From: Lepiota brunneoincarnata
Lineage: Eukaryota; Basidiomycota; Agaricomycetes; Agaricales; Agaricaceae
Assembly: GCA_023014365.1 (NCBI GenBank)
Contig: JAEBUN010000084.1
Coordinates: 1-63,496 of the forward strand
Reading direction: 5' to 3'
Length of the DNA stretch: 63,496 nucleotides
Shown: one piece after another, positions 45,380-58,284 of the stretch
Position numbering within the stretch: the first letter of the stretch is position 1
Layout: each line of letters begins with the position of its first letter
Program-made: the position numbers and the translations under genes
Notes under the pieces: generated by a model
Databases searched by the model: none
Told to the model about the DNA's origin: nothing
The model's input: the letters and a program-made list of their open reading frames with translations, nothing else

Positions 45380-46514
45380 ATGAATATTTCCCCCACTATC
45401 GTCCTCTCCCTATCCTCTCCTCATGAGCCCGAGTGGTCCACAGCGTACAATTCCTCGGAATATCACGTCATCCGTGACCACCCCCGGGGCCATCTGAGGG
45501 TCAAGCTATTGAGAAACCCGGCTGTGTGCCCTGCGGCTCGTGCTAGCAGAGGCTTGGATCAAGTTCGAACCCCCCTCTACTTCATCAACTCAGCTAATTC
45601 TTGTTTCTTCAGCTTCGAGGGTTCCTTACACAAGAATGGCACCAAGTACAAGACCATCCCAATATATCCCGAGTCGAGTTTGCCATAGTCGCAAACCTCA
45701 TCGACCCCCGTACTAATGAACCAACCGTGGCCCTTGTCACACCTTATTACGAACGGCACGACTTCCTCGCGCAGTGCTCGAGTGCAACGATAGCGGAGAA
45801 GACTGCCTGGGTGAGAACCTTGTTTGGGCGACTTGCAACACATAACTGATATCCTCGTCGTAGCTGGCCCAAGTTTGTACTGCCGTTCAACACCTGCACG
45901 ACCACCAAATCTTCCATGGAAATGTCCACTTTGTGCGTTACATTACCTTGTGCCCCCATAGTTGAAGAATGCTGAAGACTCGCACAGAGGAACATCATGA
46001 TCAAGGACGACGGGTCTGCCTGCCTGACCGATGTGGGTCTGTATGACCTGGTCACGCGCTACATCAGGGACTCTCATGAACTACCAAAAACCATCACTTG
46101 CAAGACAACCCAAGCTGTCCAATTACTGTGCTGCGGTGAACAGGCCTGTGTACCAAATATGAATGAAGACGTCTTCGCGTTGGCCAGTACCATATACACG
46201 GTGTGTACCACTCAAACCTCGGTCATGGTGTGGTCAGATAGCTTACCTCCGATCAGATATATAACGGAGCGGAGCCATGGCGCGGATGGCAGGCCGCTAT
46301 GAAAATCCTCGGGTATGGACATCGAATGCTGGAAAGGCCAGAGGGCATGAGCGACGGGTTGTGGACACTCCTACACGACGTCTTCTCGCAGGACCAGCGA
46401 CCTGTTCCAACAGCTCGCCAGATCAAACGTGAACTCTTACCAAATGTGCCTGCTGGTGGCCTGATTTCGAGGGTGTTTCGTGCTTTCAGATGCGGGTCCC
46501 CCGACTCCGACTGA
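45380..46514 (+). CDS. pseudokinase-like protein 2, five exons, intact
   Basis: Exons 45380-45562, 45613-45810, 45864-45932, 45988-46200 and 46257-46514 give 306 aa. Intron positions and the 183, 198 and 69-base exons equal those of pseudokinase 1. Key motifs: FLTQEWHQVQDHPN, VALVTPYYERHDFL, HQIFHGNVHF (HGN for HRD), SACLTDVGLY (DVG for DFG), NEDVFALASTIYT, GMSDGLWTLLHDVFSQDQRPVPTARQI. The longer C-terminus ends CGSPDSD. It sits downstream of a dead ABC transporter copy yet stays open, which suggests selection or recent origin. Relation to tyrosine-kinase-like families of agaricomycetes is likely; the substrate is unknown. Loss of the catalytic Asp argues against normal kinase activity. Confidence 0.82.
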
Positions 46515-47375
46515 TGGTTTTTGTTCCCCTCCCCCTCTTACCGACATTTTCTGTTCAACTCATGCCAGAGCGCTGGGCTTTGCTCGGTTACCTCAGGATC
46601 TCGATCGGAGGTTTTAGTGACTGTGGCCCTGCTGGGCGTTCTATACTCTCGGACTTGGAATATCCTTCATTTCTCGGATACTATCGCTGACTTGCATCGT
46701 TGTTCCATTTGTGCTGCATGTAACAGTTGGCCCTTGTATGACCTGGTTTTTTTCTGCCTCGAATATTGTAGAGTATATAGTCTTTTAGTTGTCGACTTGA
46801 GAGCATTTGTGTATCCTGTATGCAATATGAATTTTTGGTTCCCCGTCTCCGTCGTAGGTGTATTCCGGTCCATGCAGACACTTTTGTTCCTTGTGTTTAC
46901 AATGTTTAGTGACATTGTAAGAGTTTGAGCGCCCAAAATCTGTAGATCCGCTCCAAACGCGGAAAGCTTCCGCCCCTTATGAAACAGACGAGGAACGAGC
47001 GCGAGGGGACGCGAGAACCAACTCGGTCAGACCTTGAGTACCCCCGCGACTGGAAATCCCCTAGGGTTTTCCGCTCCAAGTGCCAGTGACCCGGTGGCCA
47101 CTTGCTAGTCCTTTCCTATCTAACTTCTCTGGACGCCCCACTCTAGCTCCTCAGGTGCCTTCTACTAGTCCACGCGGTTGTCAAGAATCAATGTCGATAA
47201 TACGTTTCTGTTGGGGCTGCATGACCCCACCCTGGGTGACAGATTACTACGAGGGTGGGTTTAAATGAGCTGTTCCCTCCTCCAAAGAGACTGAAAGCAT
47301 TCCCACAGCAAACGAACGAGGCTCTCGGTGATAACTCCGGGCTGGCGGCCGACGGTAGTCTCGTAAGCGACTAAC
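46515..47375. other. 3' flank of pseudokinase 2, shared by three copies
   Basis: Same sequence, on the opposite strand, at 57450-58284 and 49990-50860. The first 400 bases are T-rich and likely the 3' untranslated region. Confidence 0.6.
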
Positions 47376-47399
47376 CAGATTTGGGAACCTCAAACAAAA

Positions 47400-49430
47400 T
47401 GGCGGATTACCCTTTGTACTCGGGAAATACTTCGCCTCAGGTTTACCCTACGCACTACATCCCACAGCGACCCAGTCGCCCTTCATCAGTAGCTGTGTGC
47501 CGGTACTCATCGATCTCATAGTAGGAGCGCTGGTTATCAAGTTCGTTGGACCTGACAATGTGCCCCCATTCGGTTGCCAGGGAATGGCCCAAGCAGGTAG
47601 AGCCTTCCACTGGAGCTTTGCGCTGACCGGCATACGAGTTCTCACCGGGCATTCAGATGTTTGGATCGTCTACATTGGTGGGCTCGGCTACAGCCGGCTG
47701 ATAGCGCGGAATACCCAATTTTCTCTTGGATCCGAGGGATGCTAGTGCCCCGGATGGCAAACGTACTCAGAGTGGGATGGTTTGGCGAACATTGCGGTAG
47801 CACAGAGAGGGACCCCACGGCACTTGGTCAGTTTGTCCGATACGCTTTTCCCGCCCAACTGCATCGGGGAGATTCTATCCATGAATAGGCGGGGGCTTCT
47901 CTGCAACTTGAAGAACCGTTCTCGTCCATGCCTGCTGGAATGCACTGAGGAGCGGCCATGTATCTAGATCTCGAAAGACTCGCACCTGAGGACGGAGGAA
48001 CGGTCGGTGGGCTATATGCAGTGTGTTTTCTTTCTTTGATCCAACTGTCGTCTAGCTGATAAGAGAGGCTTAGAAACTACAGCCGCCCGAGACACATAAC
48101 TATGAAATTTGAGGCCCTTACTTCGCGGGATATGATTATCTTCCGTTTTCCCGTATATACTCTACAATAATATTCCCTGGCTCCTCAGTCCATCAATCCG
48201 CGCATCCCTCCTCTCAACCCTTTTCCTGCATGAACTCTCTCGATCTATATCGCAACTGGTACTGCCAACTTCGACCAGCGAAGCTTCCTATCCACGAAGA
48301 GTATCTCAGATCAAGGCGCAGCTGGAACGACGGGAAAATGACAGCACTGTGAATTGTCCGCTGATGCTCGGGACTGGATGTACCCTGACACTCCGGCCCT
48401 CGGACCTTCATCCATGCATCCAACAAGTTGCGCGATGAATCGCCCTGTAAGAATTGACCCTTGGAACACATGTCGCGGTAGTACCCGTTCAAGTGGGAAA
48501 TTAAACTTAACTACCTCGTGTTGATGATTTTTTGCTTAATGTTTTTCTACCTGTTTGTCGCCAACGTTCAACTGACAATAGGTCGATTGGCAGTCTGCAG
48601 CCCGTACTCGGCAGAGATTTGGATCAGGTCCAAATCTCCACTCTTTCCTAGGCCCTCATCAACTCAGCTAATTACTGTTTCTTCAGCTTCAAGGCCTGCT
48701 TGGACAACAATGGCACCAAGTTCGGGAGCGTCCTAACATGTTCACGGTAGGCTTCATCGGGTTCAAAATATTCTCGGCCTTCAAGCAGACGCACCAACGG
48801 CGGACCTTGTCGCGCATTATTACGAACAGACCAACCTCGCGTAGTTCGGGAACGCAACGATGGTGGAGAAAAAAAAAATCGATTGGGTTAGAACGTTGTT
48901 TATGTGACACTTGCCCATATATATTTAACATTAGTAACAATGAATTCTGGTATCCCCTCTGCATGGGGGCCACCTGTTTTCTAATTCTGAGCTGATTTCA
49001 TAGGTTTGTATTATATTCAGCTATCATTGCTATCGGAAGAAGGACCTTTTCTCCTGGGGTGCACGTGGGCAGCGCGAAAGCTCGCGCTGATGGCAACTGA
49101 GTGGTGGCCGGGTAATTTATCGGTGATAAGCAAAGTTCTTTCACCTAATTCACAGTCGCGCGCCTCGCAATCAGCTGGAACGGGTTGCGACACAAATGGC
49201 TTTGGTGTGCAAATACTTGTGGCCATCTCCGGCGCCGGATGAGTGCAGGGCGTGGTCAGCCTGGCTGCACGACCTATTTACTATCACGTAGAGCGTTACG
49301 AGCAAAGTCCCTTCCTATCAGGCGACCATGTGCAAATACAATCAGCATAGACCTAGTCTTCATTCAAGGAAGTGAACGAATGGGACCATGAAGGGAAATC
49401 TGACGTGTACAAACAATTGTCCCTTGACAA
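47400..49430 (+). repeat. duplicated block X, copy 1
   Basis: Direct repeat of 51960-54830 with gaps. Landmarks: the stretch around ACAGCGACC.GGTCGCCCTTCATCAGTAGC (47464 and 52335), GAATCGCCCTGTAA (about 48439 and 53279) and GACCTAGTC.TCATTCAAGGAAGTGAACAAATGGG at the end (about 49350 and 54765). ORFs in it change frame between copies; no gene is recognisable here. The ceramidase relic of copy 2 is missing in copy 1. Confidence 0.7.
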
Positions 49431-49989
49431 GTAGGCAAAAAGGAAGACGTGGTCCGGTCTTGTCGGTTCATTCAAGATATATGTCATGATATTATGTTCC
49501 TGTGTACTGCAATGCGGGTGACGTCTTAGGGTCCTTTTTGCAACCTAATAAGGCATGTTCGAAACCACATAGACGTCACTGGCGGGACCCTCTCCCACCA
49601 CTACATATTTTCGTCACTGGTCCGATTTTCCTCCCAAGCGCATCGAACACACGAGCTCCACGAGGCCCGAGCCCTCCTTCCGGGTTTCAGCATCAAAGAA
49701 AATTTCTTCCTCGAGAGAATGACTTATCGGCCGACTCCTCTGCCCGACCGGTTCTGATCCAAGCCATCAAACGGTTGCCCTTGTTAAGTCAAGCATGATG
49801 CTTGCATCGCCACTTGTGCCAGCATGTACTACAGCCCAGATGAACGGCGGCCTGGTGGTTGGTGAATGACTTTATAACTCCTTCACGCGAGGCCTGAAGC
49901 CCTCGGCGCTGGACTTCCGAGTGCATGTATTTCCCGAGCAAAAAAGAAGAGGAATCCATCATTTTGTCCGAGGTCCCCAAATGTATTGA
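49431..49989. other. gene-free stretch between blocks
   Basis: A 98-codon ORF (49502-49798) shows no recognised domain. Nothing else is supported. Confidence 0.35.
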
Positions 49990-51480
49990 ATCACTTGCGA
50001 GACTACTATCTGCCGCCAGCCCGGAGTTATCACCAAGAAGCTCGTTCGTTTGTTTGCTGTGGGAATACTAGCAGTATCTTTGGAGGAGGGAACAGCTCAT
50101 TTAAACCCACCCTCGTAGTAATCTGTCACCCAGGGTGAGTGTATACAGCCCCAACAGAAGTGCATCGTCGAAATTGATTCGTGACAACCACGTGGACTAG
50201 TAGAAGACGCTTGAGAAGCTAGAGTGATGCATCCATAAAAGTTAGATGGGGAAAAGATTAGCCAGTGGGTTGGCACATGGAGCGGAAGACCCTAGGGGAC
50301 TTCCGGTCTCGGAGATACCAAGTGCTGACCGAGTTGATTCTCGCATCCTCCTCACGCTCGTTTCTCCTTCTCTTTCATAAGGGTAGAAGCTCTCCGTATT
50401 TGGAACGGATCTACATGCTATAAGTGCTCGAACTCTTACAGTGTTACTAAAAGTTATAAACACAAGGAATAAAGGCGTCTGCATGGACTAGAATACACCC
50501 ACGACAGAGCCGGGGAACAAACAAACCTTATTACATACAGGATACAAAAATCCTCTCAAGTCGACAACTAAAAGACTACATATTCTACAATATTCAAGGC
50601 AGAAAAAAACCCCCAAGTCATACAAGCACCGAATATTACACACAGCACAAATGGCACAGCGGTGGAAGTCAGCAATGGTATTCGAGAAATGAAGGATATT
50701 CCAAGTCCGAGAGTATAGGACACCCAGCAGAGACACAGTCACTAAAACCTCCGATCGAGATCCTGGGGTAACCGAGCAAAGTCCAGCGCTCTGGCATGAG
50801 TTGAACAGAAAAACCCCGGGGGGGGGGGGGGAAAGGGAAGCGGGACGCCTGCGTCTGACGGTTCAAAACAACCCTCGGGAATAGGTCGCTGATCCCTGCG
50901 AGAAGAGATCGTGTAGGAGTGTCCACAACCCGTCGCTCATGCCCTCTGGCTTTTCGAGCACTCGATGTCCATACCCAAGGATTTTTGTAGCAGCTTGCCG
51001 CTTGTGTCATGGCTCCACTCTATTATATATCTGATCGGAGGTGAGCTATCTGCCCCCCATACGCCGATGTTCGAGTGGTACACCCCGTGTATATGGTACT
51101 TGCCAATGCGAGGACGTCTTCATACATGTTGGGTACAGGGGCCTGTTCACCGCTGTATAGTAATTGAACAGCTTGTGTTGTCTTGCAAGTGATGGTTTTG
51201 TTCATGGGAGCCCTTGGGCTGGCGTGTGACCAAGTCATACAGACCCACCTGAAGAAACAAGAATTAACCGAGTTGATCAAGTAGTGGACGTTCGAAGCGT
51301 GTGCGATGTTGCTTGGGAGGAACTGAGCCGGTGACAAAAATACATAGGAACTGTAGCATGTGCATATAAGCTCATAGCTGACAAGAGGTCTCACCTCAGT
51401 CACTCGGCACATTGGCGAGTACTGGGGAGACCTAAATCTACTTATTACCATGGTAACTAGGTACACCCCGTCAGATGCCG
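49990..51480 (-). repeat. third, partial copy of the block A kinase end
   Basis: On the minus strand it covers intron 1, then jumps into exon 4, exon 5 and the 3' flank of the pseudokinase gene (compare 45590-47375). A 14-base G run lies at 50818-50831 at the point that corresponds to the end of the coding region. Confidence 0.8.
50870..51300 (-). pseudogene. pseudokinase-like relic 4
   Basis: Only the end of exon 4 and part of exon 5 remain: KTITCKTTQAVQLL, EDVLALASTIYT, KILGYGHRVLEKPEGMSDG. The 3' end of intron 1 is joined directly to exon 4 (near 51249), so exons 2 and 3, with the catalytic loop, are gone. The donor after exon 4 is GGGTGT instead of GTGTGT, and exon 5 has a stop near its start (EP followed by TGA). 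Not functional. Confidence 0.82.
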
Positions 51481-51959
51481 GCAGCGACCTTGCTTGCGAA
51501 GTTTATTCGGATTGAGCCATAGACCCATTTCACGCCCAAGACACTGGCATTTCCAAGCAAGACTTCAGGCATGGTACTGTCGAATCAGTTAGTGCAACAT
51601 ATTGAATCAGGCTTCTTGCCATCAGGAGAACTACAGTTCAATGTACTGTCCAAAGACAGCAATTTCCAATAATCCCGGCATATGCCATCACGGACCGTAC
51701 AAAGGGATGGTTTGCGACAACTGCTGAACGTTTAGGCCTAGTATGTGTTGTCATCGGACCAGACATGATGCGTGATGCTTGAGACCGATGCACATACAGG
51801 GATCCTAAGCATGGGACAAGTAGGCATGAAACAGTATTACCCTGAATGGCGTTGTGTATCCTATCACAATTGACTTGAGGCGGCTCCTGGCGGCCCTTAA
51901 CTTACTACGAATTGTAACTTTCCCACGTCCTGAATTATGACATTCCGGGGGACCCTGCA
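51481..51959. other. gene-free stretch
   Basis: No supported ORF and no clear match elsewhere in the window. Confidence 0.35.
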
Positions 51960-54830
51960 AGCAAGGTAATAATCACTCAGTGTCAACAAAGGAATGCCAA
52001 ACAAATGGCGCGACAATGGCGAACAAGCGCCGAATGACGGCTATCGGTGAATAAGCAATGAAGTGTCCGTGAGCCTGATAGGAACGGGTGGTGGTAAAAG
52101 GAGAGAGTCCAGCCAATGACGTCCGGTTTCGAAAACGCCCGAGCCGTCGTCCTGCTGACAAATCTTTTACCTGCAAATGGACCACAAGCACGTTCCTCTC
52201 TTTTCCTCGTGTTTCTTCATCGCTTCCACTTTGAACGAGATGTCTCGATCTCAGTACCCTGTCTCTCGGGTCGTTGTCTCTTCGCCTCAGGTTTACCCTC
52301 CAGCTCTCGATGTACAATCCTATGCACCACATCTCACAGCGACCTGGTCGCCCTTCATCAGTAGCCATGTACCAGTGTACTGACTCATCGACCTCATCGT
52401 TGGAGCGCTGGTTATCAAGTTCGTCGGACCCGACAATGTGTCCCCACTCGGTTGCCAGGGGGTGACCTAAGCAGGTAGAGTCTGCCACTGGAGTTTCGCG
52501 CTGACCGGCATACGGGTTTTTACCGGGCATTCAGGTGTTTGGATCGTCTACATTGGCGGACTCGGCTGCAGTCGGCTGATAGCGCAGAACGTCCGATTTT
52601 CTCTTGAATCCAGGGGAAGCGAGGGCCCCGGATAGCAAACGAACTTAGGGTGGGATGGTTTGGCAAGCATTACGGTTTGAGTCGTTTGGGGTGGCACTGA
52701 GAGGGAATCCCATGACATTTGGTCAGTTTGTCCGATACGCTTTTCTCGCCCAACTGCATCAGGGAAATTCCAATAGAACTGGAGCCCCAAAGGAAACTCT
52801 ATCCAGGGACAGGCGGAGCTTCCTCGCAACTTGAAGAACCGTTCTCGTCCACACTTGCTGGAACTGAGGAGCGGTCATGTATCTGTATCCCGGAACGATC
52901 GCATGTGAGGAGGGGGGGAACGGTCGGCGGGTTATATGCAGTGCGTTTTTCTTTCTTTGACCCTATTCTTGTCTACTGATAAGAGAGACTTGGACAATTA
53001 CTGCTACCGCTCGAGAGCCATGACCATGAAATTTTATGCCCTTACCCCGCGGGATATGACTATCTTCCTATACTCCTTAGTCCATCAATCCACGCATCCC
53101 TCCTCTCAACCTTTTTCCTACATGGACTCTCGATCTATATCGCAACTGGCACCGTCAACTCTGACCAGTGAGACTTCCTGTCCACGAACAGCTTCTGTAA
53201 TCCAGGCGCAACCGGACGTACCCTGGACATATTCCGGCCTTCAAGCATCCATTCATGCATCTAACAAATTACGGAATGAATCGCCCTGTAAAAATAGGTT
53301 CTTGGAACACATGTCGCTCTGCCAGGGGCCCGTTCAAACGGGAAATTTTACTTAACTCACGTTGATGATTTGTTTTCTCACTCACCACAGGGCTGACCTC
53401 GTGCTCAAATAGGGTTATGCGTCGTTGTTGCAGGTGGACACTGGATTACACATGAGGCAGCGCAGCCGGGCCTTCATTGTAGCCGATGCTTCGAAACCCC
53501 AAAATGGGATTGTTTTCATCAATGCTGGTATGTTCTCCCTCGAATCCAAACTTGGGCACCCCCCTCGGGAAGTCAACATCGATGGGCGAACTTATGCGGG
53601 GGCGATTGAATCAATACCAACTGATTCTCTCTCGAATCAGATATTGCTATGGGTGACACTGATGTCCAAAGGTCCATCGCTTCCCAGCTGTCTACTCAAT
53701 TCCCGGGCTATACACCAATGATAACATTGCCTTCGTTAGCACCTACCAGCATTCTGGTGTGGGCGGTTACCTCGAGAACCTGCTTCCCCAGGTTACTCCT
53801 CTCGGATACGTCAAGCAAACCGCGGATGCCATTGTCTCCGGTATCGTTTGTGCCGTGCAACGTGCCCACTCCAGCCTTGCTCCTGGATAACTGAGGCTTG
53901 GAGATACGACCGTTCCCCATGCTAATATCAATAGGTCCCCCACAGCTTACTTGGCCAATCCCGCATCCGAACGGGCCCGCTGCTCGAACACGAGGACCTG
54001 GTGTACCCGATGCATTCCATATTGCTTTGATTAACTTGTCTTTTTTCCTTTATCCTAATATCCTTATGGTCGCCAAGCCACGACAGTCAATCCCACGTGA
54101 CACAGTTATAAATACAAACAAGTTTCGATGTGAACAACCGTCATGTCGTAAACTGCGAGGTGTTGCAACCGTACGCTCAAATTACCTACATCGGTCCCCA
54201 GTAATTGCAGGTAAAGTGAGTGATGAGGTCGAAGTCCTTTGAGAATTTGTGCAGAACCTCTTGTTCCATATTTTGGTGCTGTTTTCGAATTTGGATCCGA
54301 ATCTCAAGGGGATCTACACCAATCAGCGCTTGTTTGTGACACTGGGGAGTTCCCCATTTAAGCCATTTGGGGACTTGGCTGAGCTGAACAGTAACCGGTA
54401 AAATAAGATATCGTCAACGTCTACTTCACTAGGGAGGTCAAGATCAACCTTAAGCTGATCGCTCTTACAAGGCCGCAAACGTAAATATCATCGCATCTTG
54501 CCGGCCAAACCGGCTCATTTCGCACAAGTCTCGGGAGGAATGCTTTCCCAAATTCAGTTCCCCTCTCGTTTTGTAAGAATAGTTTGGCCACTTCTGGCAC
54601 CGGACGAGCGCAGGGCATGGGTAAAACTTGGCCACGCGACCTTTTATGGCATCAAGCAGAGCGTTGTGAGCAAATGCCCTCCCTATTGAAGGGCAAAGTC
54701 CTTCTACATTTCAATGCCTCACTGGATATGCGCCCATGTGCTTTACCGAATGCAATCAGCATAGACCTAGTCCTCATTCAAGGAAGTGAACAAATGGGAC
54801 CATGAAGGGAAATCACCGGTCCAAAGATAC
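51960..54830 (+). repeat. duplicated block X, copy 2
   Basis: Direct repeat of 47400-49430, longer because it contains the neutral ceramidase relic (53390-54035) and flanking sequence that copy 1 lacks. Either copy 1 lost this part or copy 2 gained it. Confidence 0.7.
53390..54035 (+). pseudogene. neutral ceramidase (N-terminal fragment), broken
   Basis: Neutral ceramidases hydrolyse ceramide to sphingosine and fatty acid. The N-terminal signature is readable: ADLVLK, a stop, GYAS, then QVDTGLHMRQRSRAFIVAD and FINA. A GT-AG intron (about 53527-53639) leads to DIAMGDTDVQRSIASQLST. After a frameshift near 53705 it continues NDNIAFVSTYQHSGVGGYLENLL and ends at a TAA near 53890, with NRSPTAYLANPASERA readable after it. 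The metal-site motif reads TYQHSG, where active enzymes have a His before the Ser-Gly context (THTHSG or similar). The rest of the roughly 700-residue enzyme is absent. A dead fragment. Confidence 0.82.
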
Positions 54831-54899
54831 TTGTCCATAGCTGTTAAACATATACATAAGTATACATGGTCTGCTATGGTCAGTTGCCCCCCATTGTTC

Positions 54900-57400
54900 G
54901 CTGACATAATGTTGAAAGAGGTCCACCGTATATTCAAGTTTCTCATCCCGGAGATCTAACAGGATGAGAAATAGACACCACACGATATGTGGGCTCGCTG
55001 AGGGGGGGATTGGAGGGGGAGTTGAAGAGCGCAACGAACTGAGGGGTGGCATGTTGCAGGTTGGTGCGGTGGCAATTCCCGAGGTGCCTTGGATTGCACC
55101 TGTGGCTGGCTTTCCTTTCCTTTCCTTCCGTTCCCATCCTTCTCTTCTTCCTCCTCCTCTTCCTCCTCCTCCTCCTCCCCCCTCCCCGCCTCCACCCTCC
55201 CGCCTCCATCTCTCACTTATATCCTCTCAAAGTTACATATTCCCTCATCCTATCCCTCTTCTCCTGGTAATGCATATAAATTCACAAACAACACAATACA
55301 CTAACACTCAAATGTACAGCAAACAATTTTGGACTGAGATACTTGGTACACAAAAATGGCGTAAAATTGGTTCTTTCGACCCTCTTTATTTTTCTGGTCT
55401 TCTAGGGCTTTGGTCAGATCCGCTCAAATCACAGTAGCTGCAGAGCTCTTTACCTAGTTCTCGGGTGCTACACCGGCATTCTCACAACTCCAGCGTCAGC
55501 AGATCCACCCTGGTTCCCACCTGCGACAACCCCCTCCAGACCCATAGGTCGACATTCATTCGCGTGCCGTCCCTTGCCCTCACCGCCCCTCGTCGCGACA
55601 AACCTGCACTTTGCCCATGCGATTGCGCTATCTGCTCCACCTGCCGCATCCACACGATCACCGCCCTCTGCGTGTCGCCGACCGTAACGTAGCGGCTACC
55701 CACCCTTGGATCGACCACGATAGTCTCACCGAACCCCGTTATGATCGTCAGCCTCGCCACTGGAGGGTTTGTCGCTGGCCTCGCAATGTCCGCAAAATGC
55801 ACCGTTCGGCCATTACGAGCGCCCCAGACATCCTCGCTCGCTGCTCCCCACAAGTGTCCCTCGTACGCTGGCATGTCCGCTTACTACGGGTTCCGCAACC
55901 GGCCGCAGTGCCTCTCGGTGATCCAAGGTAAAGTCGATGACCCATGGCATCTCTTGAAGAAGCACGCCCGGCGACGTCTGGTTGCTATGATTCTCAGTGG
56001 CTGCCCTTTGAGCAATGCTGGGAGAGGTGCCGCCCGTGGCCGGTAATGGCATCGGTAACATTAATGGGGCAGGGGGGCAGTCGGTCCCCCCACCGGATTC
56101 GCCTTCGTACCGGATAGACATGGCGGGCCCTCTTCTATTCCTCTGCCATCCATGGAAGTATTGATTATCCATGTTACTCGTTGATATTGTTGATGTCACT
56201 CCTATAGATTCACACCTATCATTATCAGTGTTTTGGTTGAGCACAACTGCTCCAACTGCCCTCATACAGTATTAAGCGCTCACCATACACGTGTTGTCGG
56301 ACGATACTGGTCAATGTTCGCGACTTTATGCCCCCAGTATCCGTTTGCGACTCTGCAATAGATGATATCAGTTCCTATGATCGCCAGCGATGTGCTTTGG
56401 GAACGGTTGCCTTACCGTCCCTGGATGCGTGCGCTCGGGGGTCAATACCTGCACTCTTCGATATCTCTCGGTGTCGTGCAAGTTGTAGGCTGGTGGCGTA
56501 ATCCGGCGTTGAAGCACCCCGAATATGGTGTCTGTTCACTGGCTAGGGTCTCTATAGGCAATCCCTTGGGCCCACTGGTGAAGACTGCAAACTGGATGGA
56601 TGGCCCGTCGGACAGCTATAGAAAGAGCACGTGATCTGCTTTCTGCCTATTGCTATGAAGGACCACTATCTACTCGGGTGAAAACCCTCTGTATGCACGA
56701 TTTCCTATGCACGGAGCTGAGGATTACGTTTTTAGTGCGCTCTCTCATAGTCCCCAGCGGGAGATCTGAGATAATCTTGTCCAAGAGTCGAGGGTCAGCG
56801 CCTGTCGTTGGTCTGCCCCGACCACGCGTAGCAGCTTGTAGCTGGTCTTACATTCCAATACATTCGTATGCTTACACAATCTGGTAACCAGTTGTCTGTG
56901 AGAAAGCGATTGGATCTCGACAAGGAGCATGCGTCTAGCCCAAGACAATAAGTGAATATTTGATGGATTGATTAGCCAGGTGAATACGACCACGGGAGGC
57001 TGATACTTGTCATTTTTTTCTACGATTTGTCTTGCGTTACCGTCTGTGGAGCGTTCATCATCACTCGCAAAGCCCCCGTCCGGGATCAGTGTACAGACTT
57101 CCCGGCTCCTGAAGTTGAATCATAAGTATTTCTATCACTTTAAAATAGATAGCTGTAGGATGCCAAACGTATAATGTGCTAGTACACAAAAAAAATCTCG
57201 AGTTTGAGATGGTTACCCAAGTCGAGGGGAAAACTCTGAATCGCTCGCTGTGGATTATTCCGGTCGAGTAAAGTGTCTCGTTCTTCGGTGCTATTCTGGT
57301 CCCTCTGAAGGCTCTCATCCGTTCCTACATCTCTACAGTTAATACTCACTGCTAGGTCTCCTGCCATATACACACTACACATCTCTTCCGATGGAATTGC
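54900..57400 (-). repeat. duplicated block D, copy 2
   Basis: Reverse-orientation match to 37700-40450. Includes a purine-rich strand (AGG/GGA repeats near 55140-55200, which encode spurious Arg/Glu runs) that corresponds to the GAGAAGGAT-rich stretch at about 40150-40230. Confidence 0.7.
55482..56265 (-). pseudogene. probable DUF6699-family gene, copy 2, one frameshift
   Basis: The N-terminal part (MSIRYEGESGGG from about 56160) is followed by LQEMPWVIDFTLDHREALRP. After a frame change near 55850-55880 comes HLWGAASEDVWGARNGRTV, then ARPATNPPVARLTIITG, VDPRVGSRYVTVGDTQRAV and WVWRGLSQVG. A short PW-hydrophobic opening, then ATxPP...L.I and ITVGD..RA, is the pattern I associate with DUF6699 of agaricomycetes. 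That assignment is from memory of the family pattern and should be tested by a profile search. Function unknown. Better preserved than copy 1 at 39600. Confidence 0.5.
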
Positions 57401-58284
57401 ATCATCGATTCTCGCTAATATTCCCTGACGTAGATAAGTAAAGCTGTGTGGTCACTTATGAGACTACTATCGGCCGCCAGCCGGAGTTATCACCGAGAAG
57501 CTTGTTCGTTTGCTGTGGGAATATTTCTCGGTGTCTTTGGGAGGAGGGAAAAGCTCATTTAAACCCACCCTCATGGTAATTTGCCATCCAAGATAGGGTC
57601 ACTGTGCATTCTTGACAACCGTGTAGACCAGTAGAAGACGCTTGAGGAGCTAGAGTGGTGCATCCATAAAGATTAGATGGAGAAAGGACTAGCCAGTGGG
57701 CCACCACATGGAACGGAAGATCCCAGGGAAGCTCCCAGTCACGGAGGTAGCAAGATCTGGACCGAGTTGATTCTCGCAATCCCCCTCAGGCCCGTATCTC
57801 CTGTTTCATCAAGGCAGAAGCTTTCCGCATTTGGAATGAATCTATAGACCATGGGCGCTAGAACCCTTGCAATATCACTCAACATTGGAAACACAAGGAA
57901 TAGAAGCGTCTGCATGGACAAGGATACACCTACGACAGAGACGGGGGTTAACCAATAAACCATACTGTATACAGGATACACGAAAACTCTCAAGTCGACC
58001 AGTTAAAGTCTACACACTCTACAATATTCAAGAGAGAGAAAAACCAAGTCATACAAAGAGCCAGATACTACAAGCAACATAAATAGAACAACGGTGGAAG
58101 TCAGCGATGGTATCCGAGAAATGAAAGATATTTTAAGTTTGAGAATATAGAACGTCCAGCAGGGCCATAGTCACTAAAACCTCCGATCAAGATCCTGGGG
58201 TAACCGAGCAAAAACCAGCGCTCTGGCATGAGTTGAACAGAAAACATCGGCCGGAAGGGGGGAGGGTTACACCACGAACCATCA

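Larger units (their letters stand above)
41090..47375 (+). repeat. duplicated block A, copy 1 (ABC transporter relic plus pseudokinase 2)
   Basis: Corresponds to 57450-63496 on the opposite strand over its whole length, gene for gene and intron for intron, including the 3' flank of the kinase gene (TTTAAACCCACC...GGCGGCC region at about 47250-47365, mirrored at 57455-57570). A third partial copy of the kinase end lies at 49990-51480. The copies differ by many substitutions and indels, so the duplication is not recent. Confidence 0.88.

Noticed and set aside
54943..55216. Arg/Lys/Glu-rich ORFs
   Set aside because: Produced by a GGA/AGG purine-rich simple repeat in a decayed duplicated block.
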